64,000 bases of DNA from Hygrophila difformis. Lineage: Eukaryota; Streptophyta; Magnoliopsida; Lamiales; Acanthaceae. Below the pieces are notes generated by a model, which was given only the letters and a program-made list of their open reading frames with translations, searched no databases and was not told the DNA's origin. Location: NCBI GenBank assembly GCA_030278955.1, contig JAOANR010000008.1, forward strand, positions 44,189,301 to 44,253,300, in the 5' to 3' direction. Positions 33,517 through 44,515 of this stretch are shown here, one piece after another; position 1 is the stretch's first letter, and each line of letters starts with the position of its first letter. The translations under genes and the position numbers were made by a program.

Positions 33517-36395
33517 TTTCTTAATAAAGTTATTTTAGTGTCATATTTCTGAAATTCTAGCATAAGAAATTGATTTTGATGAAGTGTTGATAAGTGATGC
33601 AATTCTCTTGTATTTTGTAAGGGTAGTCTGCATAATAATAATAACATGTGCGTTTGAGCACTGATCACACACTTCAAACAAGTAAAACCTGAAATTTTTC
33701 TCTTGCTAAATCCCACATTTTGTTTCAAACAGAAATTATATAATCCCCCAGCTATTGGAAACTCAGTTACTTGATCTACCAATTGAACTGTTGGGAGATA
33801 TAATGTCTAGAATGGGAAGAAGGAGCGTGAGAGAGCTTTTCGGAGCTTCAGAGTCATGTAAGAGGCTTCTTGCAGCGAGCAACCTAAACACTGTGTATAG
33901 GAGAGTGTCTATGGAGAGTTGTGCATGATGGAGAGAAGACATTTACCCAAGAAATCAGAGGAAGTTTATCACCAAATGTAAAACTTTTGACAATTTCCCA
34001 CACGAGTATTTTCGAAAGAATAATAATCTAGATTTAGATTTTATTTAATGAAAATCGATTTATGAAGATGGAGTGTGGGTTAAGGATATATTTATAGGTT
34101 GTCACGTTTTTACTACTCGTGTTAAGAAACTGTGGCCCGAAAGCGCACGATGTCAAAAATTGCAGTAATTTATAGTAAGACCGGATCGTTCACTGGAGGA
34201 TGTGCGATAGAAGCAGGTCCCACACCGTTTTATCAGATTTTCCACTCCTAGTGCTCAAATCACTTAAGGGTTGGAACTCATTCTACTGACTGAATTTAAA
34301 CTAAACTATGAAAACTTGATAAAGTTACTCTAAAAAGCAATAAAATTATTCTAGAAAGCAAATAAGTTTATTCTAAAGAAGCAATTAAATCTAGATCTAA
34401 GAAAGAAATTAAAGTTATTCTATGAAAGCGACAAATTTATGCTATACTATCTAAAAAGCATGTTTTACAGCAGACAAAAGGGACATGAAGAAAAGAATAA
34501 AAATTAGACAAGATTTAGATGAAACATAATCAAACTTCCATTTTATACACAGATCTTTGTTTGGGATAATCCTGTCAGATTAGCTCATGCTCTCATTACT
34601 ATGTTCCCTTAACAGACAGGTACTTACGGTATGAGTTCACATGTTCTTAAGACCAAAATTCTAAGATACCACAGACTTATAACTGCCCTGACCAGGGTAT
34701 GTTATTCATCTGTGGTGGACAAGCAACACCTGAAAAATCATTAGTAGAAGTGTCAAGTACTGATATCATTCCCCCATGTCACACCCAAAGATTTTAATCA
34801 AGCCTGAACTATCCCATAACTCTCAAACCTAGAAACAGTTAGAACCTTTCTCAGAACATCCGAGTGACCTCTATAGAAAGCATTTAAAAGAAAGGCGGTA
34901 AAGAAAACATTTAAAATCCTATCACTCGAAAGTTTTAAAAGCGTTACCTTGGTAGTATAAGAGAGCCCCCAGTCAGGATGACCGGACGTGGATCAAGAAT
35001 TCCCAGTTCTCGGTGAACCGCTCACAGTGTTCACTTCCTCCCGGGTGGTAATGAGATACAAACTAATGAAACGAACTAATGAATTAGTTCATTCCGGATG
35101 CACTCACTCAGAACTCGAAAATAGGCTTTGGCAGAAGAAGACAACAGTTGAAAGAGTACTCAGCCCTATCTCAGAAAATAACCAAGACCCGAATATTGTT
35201 CCTCTGTATTACCCATCACACCGTATTTGAATCCAAGTGGACCCCATCTCAGTGCAATAGTTAATATCGGATTTCCAACACTCAACAATTTTGGAAAATA
35301 ATAAATTTGAAAACCATTCCCTAAACAGGTACTAGACTCTCAATAAGATCACAGACCCTTTCAGTCTAGAAGAGACCTAATCGCTGACTCTGCTTCTAAT
35401 TTCCCAAAATCAACCCTCAGCAAAATGTGAATTAGACATAACTGAGGAATTTATCCCTTATTTAGATCCGGATTTTATAAATGAATTTTTGCTGGAAATT
35501 TAATATGAGACATCCGATTAAAATCAGGACTTCTATGTCCAAGCGAAGGATCCCAAAATACTATGACCACAATAATTACATAATAGTATCATGCATACAG
35601 ATATAATGAAGTATAAAATTAATTAACCCAAAATATAATGGTGGGTTTAGACAGAATGTGAGACAAAAATGATGGCAAAATAATCAGGTGGACTGCAAAC
35701 ATCTGCTGTCCATTTTCCCAACTACTCGGATGGAATGAATTTAGACAACAGAAAACCCTATAATGGCAGTGTCGCTACCAGTTGGGCCTCTACCGTCTGT
35801 GAATTCGGATAAAAACCTACATGTTCCCTTCCCATAATAATTATCATCTGATATTGATAGATATCAATTGACTTGTATTACAGATTAGAATTCAGGTTTG
35901 GAAATTAAGATAAAGAATGAGAAACTGTATCCGGATAGTAGTCAACTGAGCAGCTATCATAATCCCGGATGGACGAACCGCCAAGGCTTCCACCGACCAC
36001 TATCCAGACCATGCAAAATAACAACTAGTAATTAATATTCAGACTACGAGCTAATTTATCCGTGTGGGAATATCCGCCAACATTAGTCTGTAATATTTCT
36101 TACTAGCTGTTGCACACAACACGAAAGAGACAAAAAATAACAGAAAAAAATGCCATGCACGAGAGACATTGGTTTCCCATGCATGGTTATAAAATTAAAT
36201 CCATAATTAATGCTTTAAATAGTCCTTCATACCATAATTGATTACAGTCCGAATTATCTGATTAAGGTATTAATATGTTGTTTATATAAAATTGTTTTAA
36301 TCAATAATTATTGCTAATTTCGATCATTAATTATTGACTTAAGGGTTCAATTAATTAATAGTGGGAAATGGAGAAACATAAAATTTGGCAAGAGA

Positions 36396-37185
36396 GTGCC
36401 ATCCCTGTCGCAAGACATGAGGCTTGTGACATGAGGGGTGGGTAATAAAAGAAATTGAATTTTGGAAAATTGGGGTTTCCATGTCGTGAGACATGGTCTC
36501 ACGACAGGGGTCTTGCGACATGGGGTCAGAAGTTAGAAATTTTGGAATTTAAAAATATATGAGGACCCTGTCGTGAGACCATAAATTGTGTCGCAAGCCT
36601 AGGCTTGCGACATGGGTCTTGTGACAGGTGGAGTTTTAGAATTTTTGCAAGGCATGGGTCTCATGTCGCTAGACAAAAATTGTGTCGTGAGACATGGTCT
36701 CACGACAGGGGTCTTGCGACATGAGGTTTTTCAGAATTAATCCAAGTATGTGATTCCATGTCGCTAGACTAAAAATTGTGTCATGAGATATGGTCTCACG
36801 ACAGGGAGTCTTGCGACATGGGATTTTTGAAATATTTAAAGTTTGGTCTCCCATGTCGCTAGACTAAAAATTTTCGTGAGACATGGTCTCACGACAGGGA
36901 GTCTTGCGACACGGGATTTCTGAAATAAATTCAAAGGAATAATCTTCATGTAGCAAGACTGAAATTGTGTCGTGAACCCAAGGTTCACGACAGGGTGTCT
37001 TGCGACATGAGCCATTCAGAATTAAAATTAAGGGATTTTGGTCCCATGTCGCTAAACATGAAATTGTGTCGTGAACCATGGGTTCACGACATTTGAAAAA
37101 TGGCCAAGTATTCTGGGACACCCATGTCGCAAGACTACCCTCCTGTCGCAAGACGTGGTCTCGCGACAGGAAGCGGTTAGCGACG
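36396..37185. repeat. hairpin array, TGTCG(Y)RAGAC palindromes, block 1
   Basis: About nine units carry palindromes built on a constant TGTCG/CGACA with variable inner arms that stay complementary. Examples are GTGAGAC/GTCTCAC at 36686-36703, GTGAACC/GGTTCAC at 36971-36988 and GCAAGCC/GGCTTGC at 36592-36608. Outer half-sites CATGTCGCTAGAC and GTCTTGCGACATG frame many units, giving nested hairpins. Short translations across this block are repeats, not protein. Confidence 0.8.
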
Positions 37186-37815
37186 TGGGAGTGCCCAGAA
37201 TACGTCAGGAACAGTAGCATGCAGAATGTGTGAGTTCTACTCCATTTCAGATTCAAACCTATTCTACCATATGAAAATGCACAAGCAAAATTTAAATCTA
37301 TACTAGAAAAACATTGAATAAAGAAATCTAGCTACAAACTTAATTTAAATAAAGCAAAAATCCTAATCTAGGGTTTTCATCACACATTAAGCATGAACAT
37401 TATCCAAAAATGCCCAAACAGTTTATATAATAAGAGAAAATGATCAAATGATCAAAAAGAAAAGAAAGCAGATTATATCCATGGGTTTAAACTCCCATTT
37501 CACATTTTTTGGACACATTTTCAAATTAACTTCCCATTTATTGATGGGTTTGATAATACCCATCATTTGGGTATTGGGTATTTCAAACCCTAAAACAAGT
37601 TCAAAAAATAAGAAAAAAAAGGGGAAAGTGGCTACCTAAGCTACTGAAATGGAAAACCAACACTAAACATAAACTAATCTACACTAATCTATGGACAGAA
37701 TTAAATAATACAAGAAAAAAAATAAAAACTAAACTAACTAAACTACCTAAGAGTGTCCTTGATGCTGCCTTCAAGAGTATGGAATTGCTAACCCTTGGCA
37801 CCTTGGGATCACCAA

Positions 37816-37823
37816 TATTTATA
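37816..37823 (-). promoter_or_regulatory. TATA box of the LTR-like insertion
   Basis: The minus strand reads TATAAATA within CTCTATAAATATTGG, a typical LTR core promoter. It lies between the two hairpin blocks and sets the orientation of the insertion. Confidence 0.6.
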
Positions 37824-37864
37824 GAGGTGAAACCCTAGGCCCATGGGCCTTGATCTGAGGCCCA

Positions 37865-38320
37865 CGCATGTCGTAAGACCCACGCACATCCCAAGCCCTC
37901 GCTGCATGTCGCGAAACCACGCGGTGTGGCGCGAGACTAGGCTGCATGTCGCAAGACTTCACGCCCTGTCGTGAGACTCCGGACCATGTCGCAAGACCAT
38001 GCTTCGCGACATGATTCTTCAGTGCTTCAAATGTTCTTTAGTTGGTCTCCTGTCGTGAGACTCATGCCATGTCGCAAGACCATGTTTCACGACATTGGTC
38101 TAGCGACATGGTGCTTGGGACTTGTCTTTTTCTTCAATCTTCTTCTGTGTCGCGAGACCATTCCATGTCGCAAGACCATGTTTCGCGACATGGTTATGTG
38201 TCTCGCCACAGGGTGTTCCGGACACGGGTTTTCCTGTTCATCCTACTCATGTTGCAAGACCATCCATGTCGCAAGACTATGCTTCGCGACATGGCTTGGT
38301 CTAGCGACATACTGGGCCAG
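37865..38320. repeat. hairpin array, same motif, block 2
   Basis: The TGTCGCAAGAC / GCGACATG motifs recur about ten times just upstream (minus-strand sense) of the TATA box at 37816-37823. Arms such as CATGTCGC and GCGACATG flank ACCATG cores. The two blocks lie on either side of the promoter of this LTR-like insertion. Confidence 0.75.
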
Positions 38321-39327
38321 ATGGGCCGAAAATTATATTTTTTGTGGGCTGTTTTATTCTTTTGACCATCTTTTCATTCATTTTTCTTTTCTTTTCTTTT
38401 TCTCATGTTTTTGGATTTTTCTAACATAAATGTGTAATAAAATTACATATTTATGTATTTTTCATACCAGCTTATTATTTTTTACAGATATGCATAAATC
38501 AGTCCAAATCATCTGCTTTCTTATTTAAATAAGATGAGAATGCGAGCAAATACCCATTTCAGATATGGAAATAGATTGAAAATAATTGACATTTATGGCC
38601 ATTATCAATATGCCAAGAGGCGAAAAATTATATGTTTACCTTAGAACCTGCCCTTCTTGCATTTGCCATTAACAAGGATGAAAAGAGAGCTATGAGATTA
38701 TTAAGCTGGGACTAGAGGACAATCATGAGCCCTCCATCTTCATGAGAACTCTCTTACTCATGTGTAAACAAGAGAATGAGTTCAATGAAGAAGGAATTAA
38801 GCTCATGAAATCTATAACCCAGGACCGTTTAAACCTACTCTTTCTGAAATTCCAAGTTTTCGACTGGCTGCTGTATCGTAGAAACATTCCTAATCCTTTC
38901 CACGCGCAAGAAGAAAGGAAATACTGCCCAAACTACTCGAGACATGAGAGGGAGCATGATCAGATTGTTCTTCCCGCTGAGCTCAGATGGAGGCCAAACT
39001 GCATCCTTTGCGAGCTGTATGCTATTGTAAAGCAATTCAGGAGAGCGTTCGGTGATGAAGACATTGTTCTGACTGATGAAGATCAATGATCTGACCCAGA
39101 AGAAGAAGAGGATGGGAATTAATATCAGGACATAGAAACGCTGTTTTTAAGACCCTTTATATTTTGCCTTGCTGTTTTTGAATTTTTAAGTACCACTGCA
39201 GAACTCTTTCTAAATAATTTTGTTATGATTGACAGTGTATGTATTTTGTTTTGCCTGATTAATAGTTGTGTGATTATCTAAGCAATTGTATTTACTTCCA
39301 GCAAATTACAACAAATAATATCAGCCT

Positions 39328-39460
39328 CACATTTATAGTAAATCTCTAATTGTGAGGATGGTAGGAAACTTTATTTGCTGACCAATGGAAGAGAAATTTA
39401 AATTTGCTTTTAAATCATAACCCTACATTTAGAGTGAAACTCTAAATGTGAGGATGGTAA
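39328..39460. repeat. paired CACATTTAGAG hairpins upstream of ORF D (left)
   Basis: A perfect 10-bp inverted repeat ACATTTAGAG/CTCTAAATGT with a 5-nt loop lies at 39425-39449, and a decayed version at 39328-39355. Each is followed by GAGGATGGTA. The same pair, better preserved, precedes the right-hand ORF D at 60257-60386. Confidence 0.75.
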
Positions 39461-39502
39461 TCATGATTTAATCTGTTTTTCTTATTTTTTAAGGATTCAT
39501 AA

Positions 39503-42500
39503 ATGACATTTGAAGAACTTCAAGCCCGAAATATAGAATCGAGCAAGAAAGATAGGGCACTCTGGAATAAAAGGCACACTGAGACATTCATTGGACAAAT
39601 TCAGAAAGGTTATGGATGGGGGAAGGCAGAATTCTCAGCACCAGTTTTCCACATCATGCCTTTGATGATTCAGCACATACCTGAGAAAGAGAGGGAGTCG
39701 CTTCTAATTAACTTAGAGGAAGCATTCTGGAATAAGATGGTTTATTTCTGGGAAAAACAAATGGTGTTTCTGAAGAATGAGAAAGAATTTCCCAAAGAAG
39801 TTAAGTTAGAAAGGCTCCAGCTGAGGGAGAACAAGTGCATGGCAGAATGGAATCAAGAATGCTACAGGATGATTAATACCAAAGATTATGCGGGACTGGA
39901 AATAGAGTACTTTGACCCTCAACCATTGCCTAAATACATAAGAAGACTCACCAAGTATTGCTGTAAGCTCATGAAATCAGGAATGCCCGAGCATATGATC
40001 CACAACAAGCACTTCCTGCATACATGCCTTCTGCTTTCCTCAACAAAAAAGGACCTGTGGAGCAAGACTTCCTGACAAATTTAGCCAGAGAAAGGATCAA
40101 AGATGCAAGAATTAATCTTAGGCATGATCTGGAGCCCCACTTTCATAAGGCGAGGCAAGGAAAAATGGAATGGCCCAAGTTTCTTCAAATAATTCAGAAT
40201 GCAAGAAACAGTTGGATAAGGAATTTGAATGAATGGAACAAGGGCCAGAATCTCAACAAAAGGGTTCTTAAACTAGGACTTGTGAGAAAATAATATGAGG
40301 AATTTCCACAAGGAAAATTTTGCTGATTTAATGCCTGAACAACAAACATGGGTTAAGGATGCTCAGGAAAGAGAGGCTGAACGTACGGGGAAAAACAAGA
40401 AACAGAGATCAGATGCAAAACAGACACCTCAGGTGATTGTCAGGAGTATTTTCAGAGAATCAATTCTAAATAATGGGCTGGAGCCAATAACAAATTACAG
40501 GAAAGTTTCAGCTCGAGAGATAACAGAAGGAGATGCAAACATTCTCATTACAGACAGACCTCTTGAAATTATGAAGAGACTTCCTCCACCCCTTCAAAAA
40601 GAAGTCCACGGATTTGTGCAGGAGAGGAAGAAGGAATTTATTCAGAAATACATGAGATATGATAAGATGTGTAGAGAAAATGCATACAAAGAGCACATGG
40701 CTTATACTGACCAGAGACAGGGAAAAATTCAGCAGCTAATTATGGATGATTGGGATGCATGGAATGAGAAACACTTTGACAGAAAAGGGTTGAACACTAT
40801 GCTCAAAGGACTAGGTAAAATTTTCATGTAAGGAAAGAATTTTCAGACGAAGAAAGCACAGATGAGGAAGAGAGACTTGAAAGGCAGCGAAATCAAGACT
40901 TAGTTTTAAGGAATTTAGGAGAACGAACTGATGAAGTTGATGAAGGACTCCAAGATTTTACTGACTGGTACTTGAAAAATGAGAATAGAAAGAAAGATAG
41001 AGAAGCTGCTCAAGCCATACAAGCCCACAAGGAGAAGGGTAAGAAGAAAATACCCACTAAGAAAAGAAAATTACCTACTCCCAGCTCAAGCTCTTCTGAA
41101 GAAACTCCACAAGATGCACCAAAAAGAGGGAGCAGGAGTAGAGTAAAGGGTCAGGAGGCTAGAAAGACAAGCCAGCTAACAAAGAAAAGAAAGCACCAAG
41201 ATGATCTAACACTGAAGGAGATCATGGAATTAAACAGTAAAACCTCAGAATCTAATCAAGTGTTAGAGAAAAACAAAGAGTTGCTGCAACCAGCTGAGGG
41301 AAAGAAGGAGGTTGTTATGTATAAAAGAAGAGAACAAACGTCTCAAAAGTTACAAGAACCCATTCCTGAGGTGGTAAAACAGCAAGTAAAGGAGCCTGAA
41401 AAACCTGTAAAGAAATACAGAATAAAAATGAAGGTTAGGAAGTCAAAATTTGTGGTACATGACATCAGTTCTGATGAGGAAAAAGTCGAACCAATTCTAG
41501 CAGAACAACAAGCAATAGTTCCATACACAGGGGATGAAGAAATGAAAGTTAATGACTCAGTTGAAGCATCTACTGGAGATGAGGAGCTTGGACCATTTGA
41601 TGACCTAGAACTGGGAGACATTGATCAAGAAGGGTGGAAGTCATGTGTAGTTGAATATGAACCTGCAACACAAAACCTGATGAATCTAACTGCCCAACCT
41701 CAACAGACTGAAGATAACACAGAGGAGGACTTAGAGGGTTATAATAAGGAACAACATGCGCAGGTAAATCAGGCATTACTGGAGAGTCAGCATGATTTGG
41801 ATGATTTGCCAGCAGAAGAAAAGGATCAGAAATTGGAGCACGACTTCACTAAAGAAGCTGATAATTTTCTGAGGCCAGCAACCCAATTGGAACAAAATCC
41901 AACTTCAGCTGATAATCCAACTGATTAAGAAGTCTTAGATCAAGTGATTGATATGGTAGTTAACACAGTTCAAGAAGAATCAATCAAAGATTTGGAAGAA
42001 TTTGATGATTTAAATCTGCATGGAATCACAGTAGGAAACATGAATTCGTCTCTGGAAGGATTGATTAAGAAGTTCAGAAAACTGGGCAGAGAAGGAGGAA
42101 ATGCTCACACCAGTAAGGAACAAGCAACTAAATATGCAGAAAAGCTTGAACAAGAGCTAAGCATGGTGAAACAGCAGATGAATTCTGGAGAAAAAGTAGA
42201 ACCAAGTCTACTAGCACTTTAGGCTTATAAAGATGGAATCCAGAGAAATGAATATCAGGAAAATCAAGAAAGGCAGATGGTAGTGTATGAAGAAGATGCT
42301 AAAGAAAAACAGCAAAGAGAATACTGTGTTGAGCAGAGTGTTTTCCAAAGCATCAAGGAACAAACATTGGCTGAGAATCAAGCAAATCATTGGATCATAA
42401 CATCTCCAGTAAGGAACGAGGTAGTGTAGAGAGCAATTTCTAGAATGCAAGATCCAGTGTGGATTGAAGATCAGAAACAGAAATTGGCAGAACATTTGGG

Positions 42501-44013
42501 AAGTTAAGGAATAGTTGTCACAGAATCTGTTGAGATTCCACTCATTCTGAATGAACCAGAACAGGAGGAACCCACAGAGATTTTGAACCAGCAAAGTTTG
42601 GAGGTTACTGAAAGAGTAGACACAAGCACATCATTGATGCATGAATCAGACATGTATAACTTTCATCAGGATGAAATTGTAGAAGCTCAAGAAGAAAATG
42701 TAGAGCCGGTACAGGAAGAAAATCAAGCAAGTGATGAAGGAGTTGAAAATGCAGAAAATGATGAGGAAGGAGCACATGAATCTGAAGGAAGTGAATCAAA
42801 TACTTCTGAAGGATCTTCCAACGAGAAAGAAGTACCAGAGTTAAGCCTCTAAGTTACTGGGGAAAGAATAGTCCAAAAGTGAGACTATCAATTCCTGACA
42901 GCATGGAGAAAAAGACGGAATTTACAGAGCAAGAAATAAAAATCAAGTTTAATGGAAAGAAAGAAGCTCTGGAGAACTATTTGGGTATGTCTAAAATGGT
43001 AGTCCCAGACAAAGGATTCCATCCTAAGTACTTGGATCACAAATGCATTAACTACTGGAGAAGGATCAATGAGTGGGACACATTCATGAGACACAACCAT
43101 AAATGTGGTTATTAGAACTAACTAGGGAATTTTATGCCAATTTTGATGTAGAGGCTGAGACAACGTGGATCAGGGGAAAACAGTGCAGGTTAATATAGAA
43201 ACCCTGAATGAGATAATCCAAGCACCTTTGCTGGAACAGCTAGAAGTCAGATCTGAAGTTCTTTTGAGGGAGAAGACTCAGGGTAATAAGTTGGCTAATG
43301 CTAAGAAAATGGCATTAGGATTCTGCTCAACAAATAGAGGAACTGATCAGAACAAAATCCCATTGAAGAATTTGAGACCTGAGTATCTGCCAACACTGGA
43401 TTTTTACTATTCAAAACTCAAACATACTACTAACTTTCAAGGACCAACTACTGGAAATTTTGAAGGATTTGCACTGATTTGGGCAGGAAAGAAGTGTAGT
43501 GCAGCACACCATGTGCTCAATGTTATAAAATCAAGATTAGGAGAAGATGCAGCACTGGAATACCCATATCTCATTAGAAGACTTTATGAAAAGAAGTGAG
43601 TGTCTGTGGCACCATTCTTGATAGAAATCATAAGAATAGATCCTCCTATTCCACTGCCAGTTGACACACTAAGAGGAGAATTGGTCTACCAATTACCCGA
43701 CTTGCATGATCAAACCTCTGAAGGTTCAGGATCTAAAGTATCATCTCCTAAGGGCAGACAAGAAAAACTTCCTTCAAGATCTAAATTATTACAGTCTAGA
43801 GCTGCAGCTAAAAGATCAAAAGTCTCAGCAGCATCTCCTGCCTTGAATGCGAGCCCTAAGGATGAGGAGCTTGAAGAAAATTCTGCACCATCACAACTTC
43901 CAAGGCAGCCAATGAGGAACACAATGTCTGTAGATGAATCTCAGAATATGAGCACCTCCATTCAGAGTTTTGCACAGTCCTTGGAAGTACTTGTGAAGAC
44001 GATGTCAGAAGAT
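39503..44013 (+). pseudogene. large ORF D, left copy, decayed and cut by the gap
   Basis: Colinear with the open ORF at 60437-64000 but broken by many lesions: a frameshift near 40020-40070, TAA near 40291, a one-base insertion near 40320, and stops near 40829, 41926, 42220, 42427 and 42506. It extends further 3' than the right copy can be seen. It passes through an EFYANF...TTWIRGK segment near 43120-43180 and a PEYLPTLDFYY to YPYLIRRLYEKK segment near 43380-43595, which together look like the putative plant transposon protein domain. A Ser/Lys-rich tail then enters the gap. Its order after the F-box genes matches the right-hand module. Confidence 0.75.
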
Positions 44014-44513
44014 NNNNNNNNNNNNNNNNNNNNNNNNNNNNNNNNNNNNNNNNNNNNNNNNNNNNNNNNNNNNNNNNNNNNNNNNNNNNNNNNNNNNNNN
44101 NNNNNNNNNNNNNNNNNNNNNNNNNNNNNNNNNNNNNNNNNNNNNNNNNNNNNNNNNNNNNNNNNNNNNNNNNNNNNNNNNNNNNNNNNNNNNNNNNNNN
44201 NNNNNNNNNNNNNNNNNNNNNNNNNNNNNNNNNNNNNNNNNNNNNNNNNNNNNNNNNNNNNNNNNNNNNNNNNNNNNNNNNNNNNNNNNNNNNNNNNNNN
44301 NNNNNNNNNNNNNNNNNNNNNNNNNNNNNNNNNNNNNNNNNNNNNNNNNNNNNNNNNNNNNNNNNNNNNNNNNNNNNNNNNNNNNNNNNNNNNNNNNNNN
44401 NNNNNNNNNNNNNNNNNNNNNNNNNNNNNNNNNNNNNNNNNNNNNNNNNNNNNNNNNNNNNNNNNNNNNNNNNNNNNNNNNNNNNNNNNNNNNNNNNNNN
44501 NNNNNNNNNNNNN
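44014..44513. other. assembly gap, 500 N
   Basis: Exactly 500 undetermined bases, probably a placeholder of unknown true size. The end of ORF D, any purine tract, and possibly another LTR could lie here. Confidence 0.99.
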
Positions 44514-44515
44514 GG

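Larger units (their letters stand above)
33979..38607 (-). mobile_element. 4.6 kb LTR-like insertion, probable solo LTR
   Basis: This block interrupts F-box C between an AAATG (33974-33978) and an ATATG (38608-38612), a 5-bp target-site duplication with one mismatch. On the minus strand it starts TGATAATGGCC, similar to the TGATGACAGCC start of the Athila-type LTR at 44516. A TATAAATA box lies about 790 bp in. It has no internal PBS, no coding region and no pair of direct repeats, so I read it as a single large LTR of an Athila/Tat-type element. Its inner end is TTTTA rather than CA, which weakens this call. Confidence 0.55.
33733..39089 (+). pseudogene. F-box protein C, left copy, split by an insertion
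   Basis: The first part, 33733-33978, starts after a splice acceptor (caaacag) and encodes the F-box (LLDLPIELLGDIMSRMG). The second part, 38608-39089, continues the same protein through the helical region to the C-terminal motif CILCELY. The two halves join in register at a Lys-Cys-Gln point in the paralogues at 55974 and 58450. Apart from the 4.6 kb insertion, it has an in-frame TGA near 33927 and a one-base deletion near 38691. The first exon is missing or not identified. Confidence 0.8.

Noticed and set aside
36864..37256. 130-codon minus-strand ORF with repeated CRKTPCRE units
   Set aside because: It overlaps the palindrome array and its repeated residues mirror the DNA repeat. No homology to a protein family is apparent.
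33979..38607. CACTA or Helitron identity for the 4.6 kb insertion
   Set aside because: There are no CACTA terminal repeats, no 3-bp duplication alone and no CTRR hairpin end. The 5-bp duplication and TG start with a TATA box fit an LTR better.
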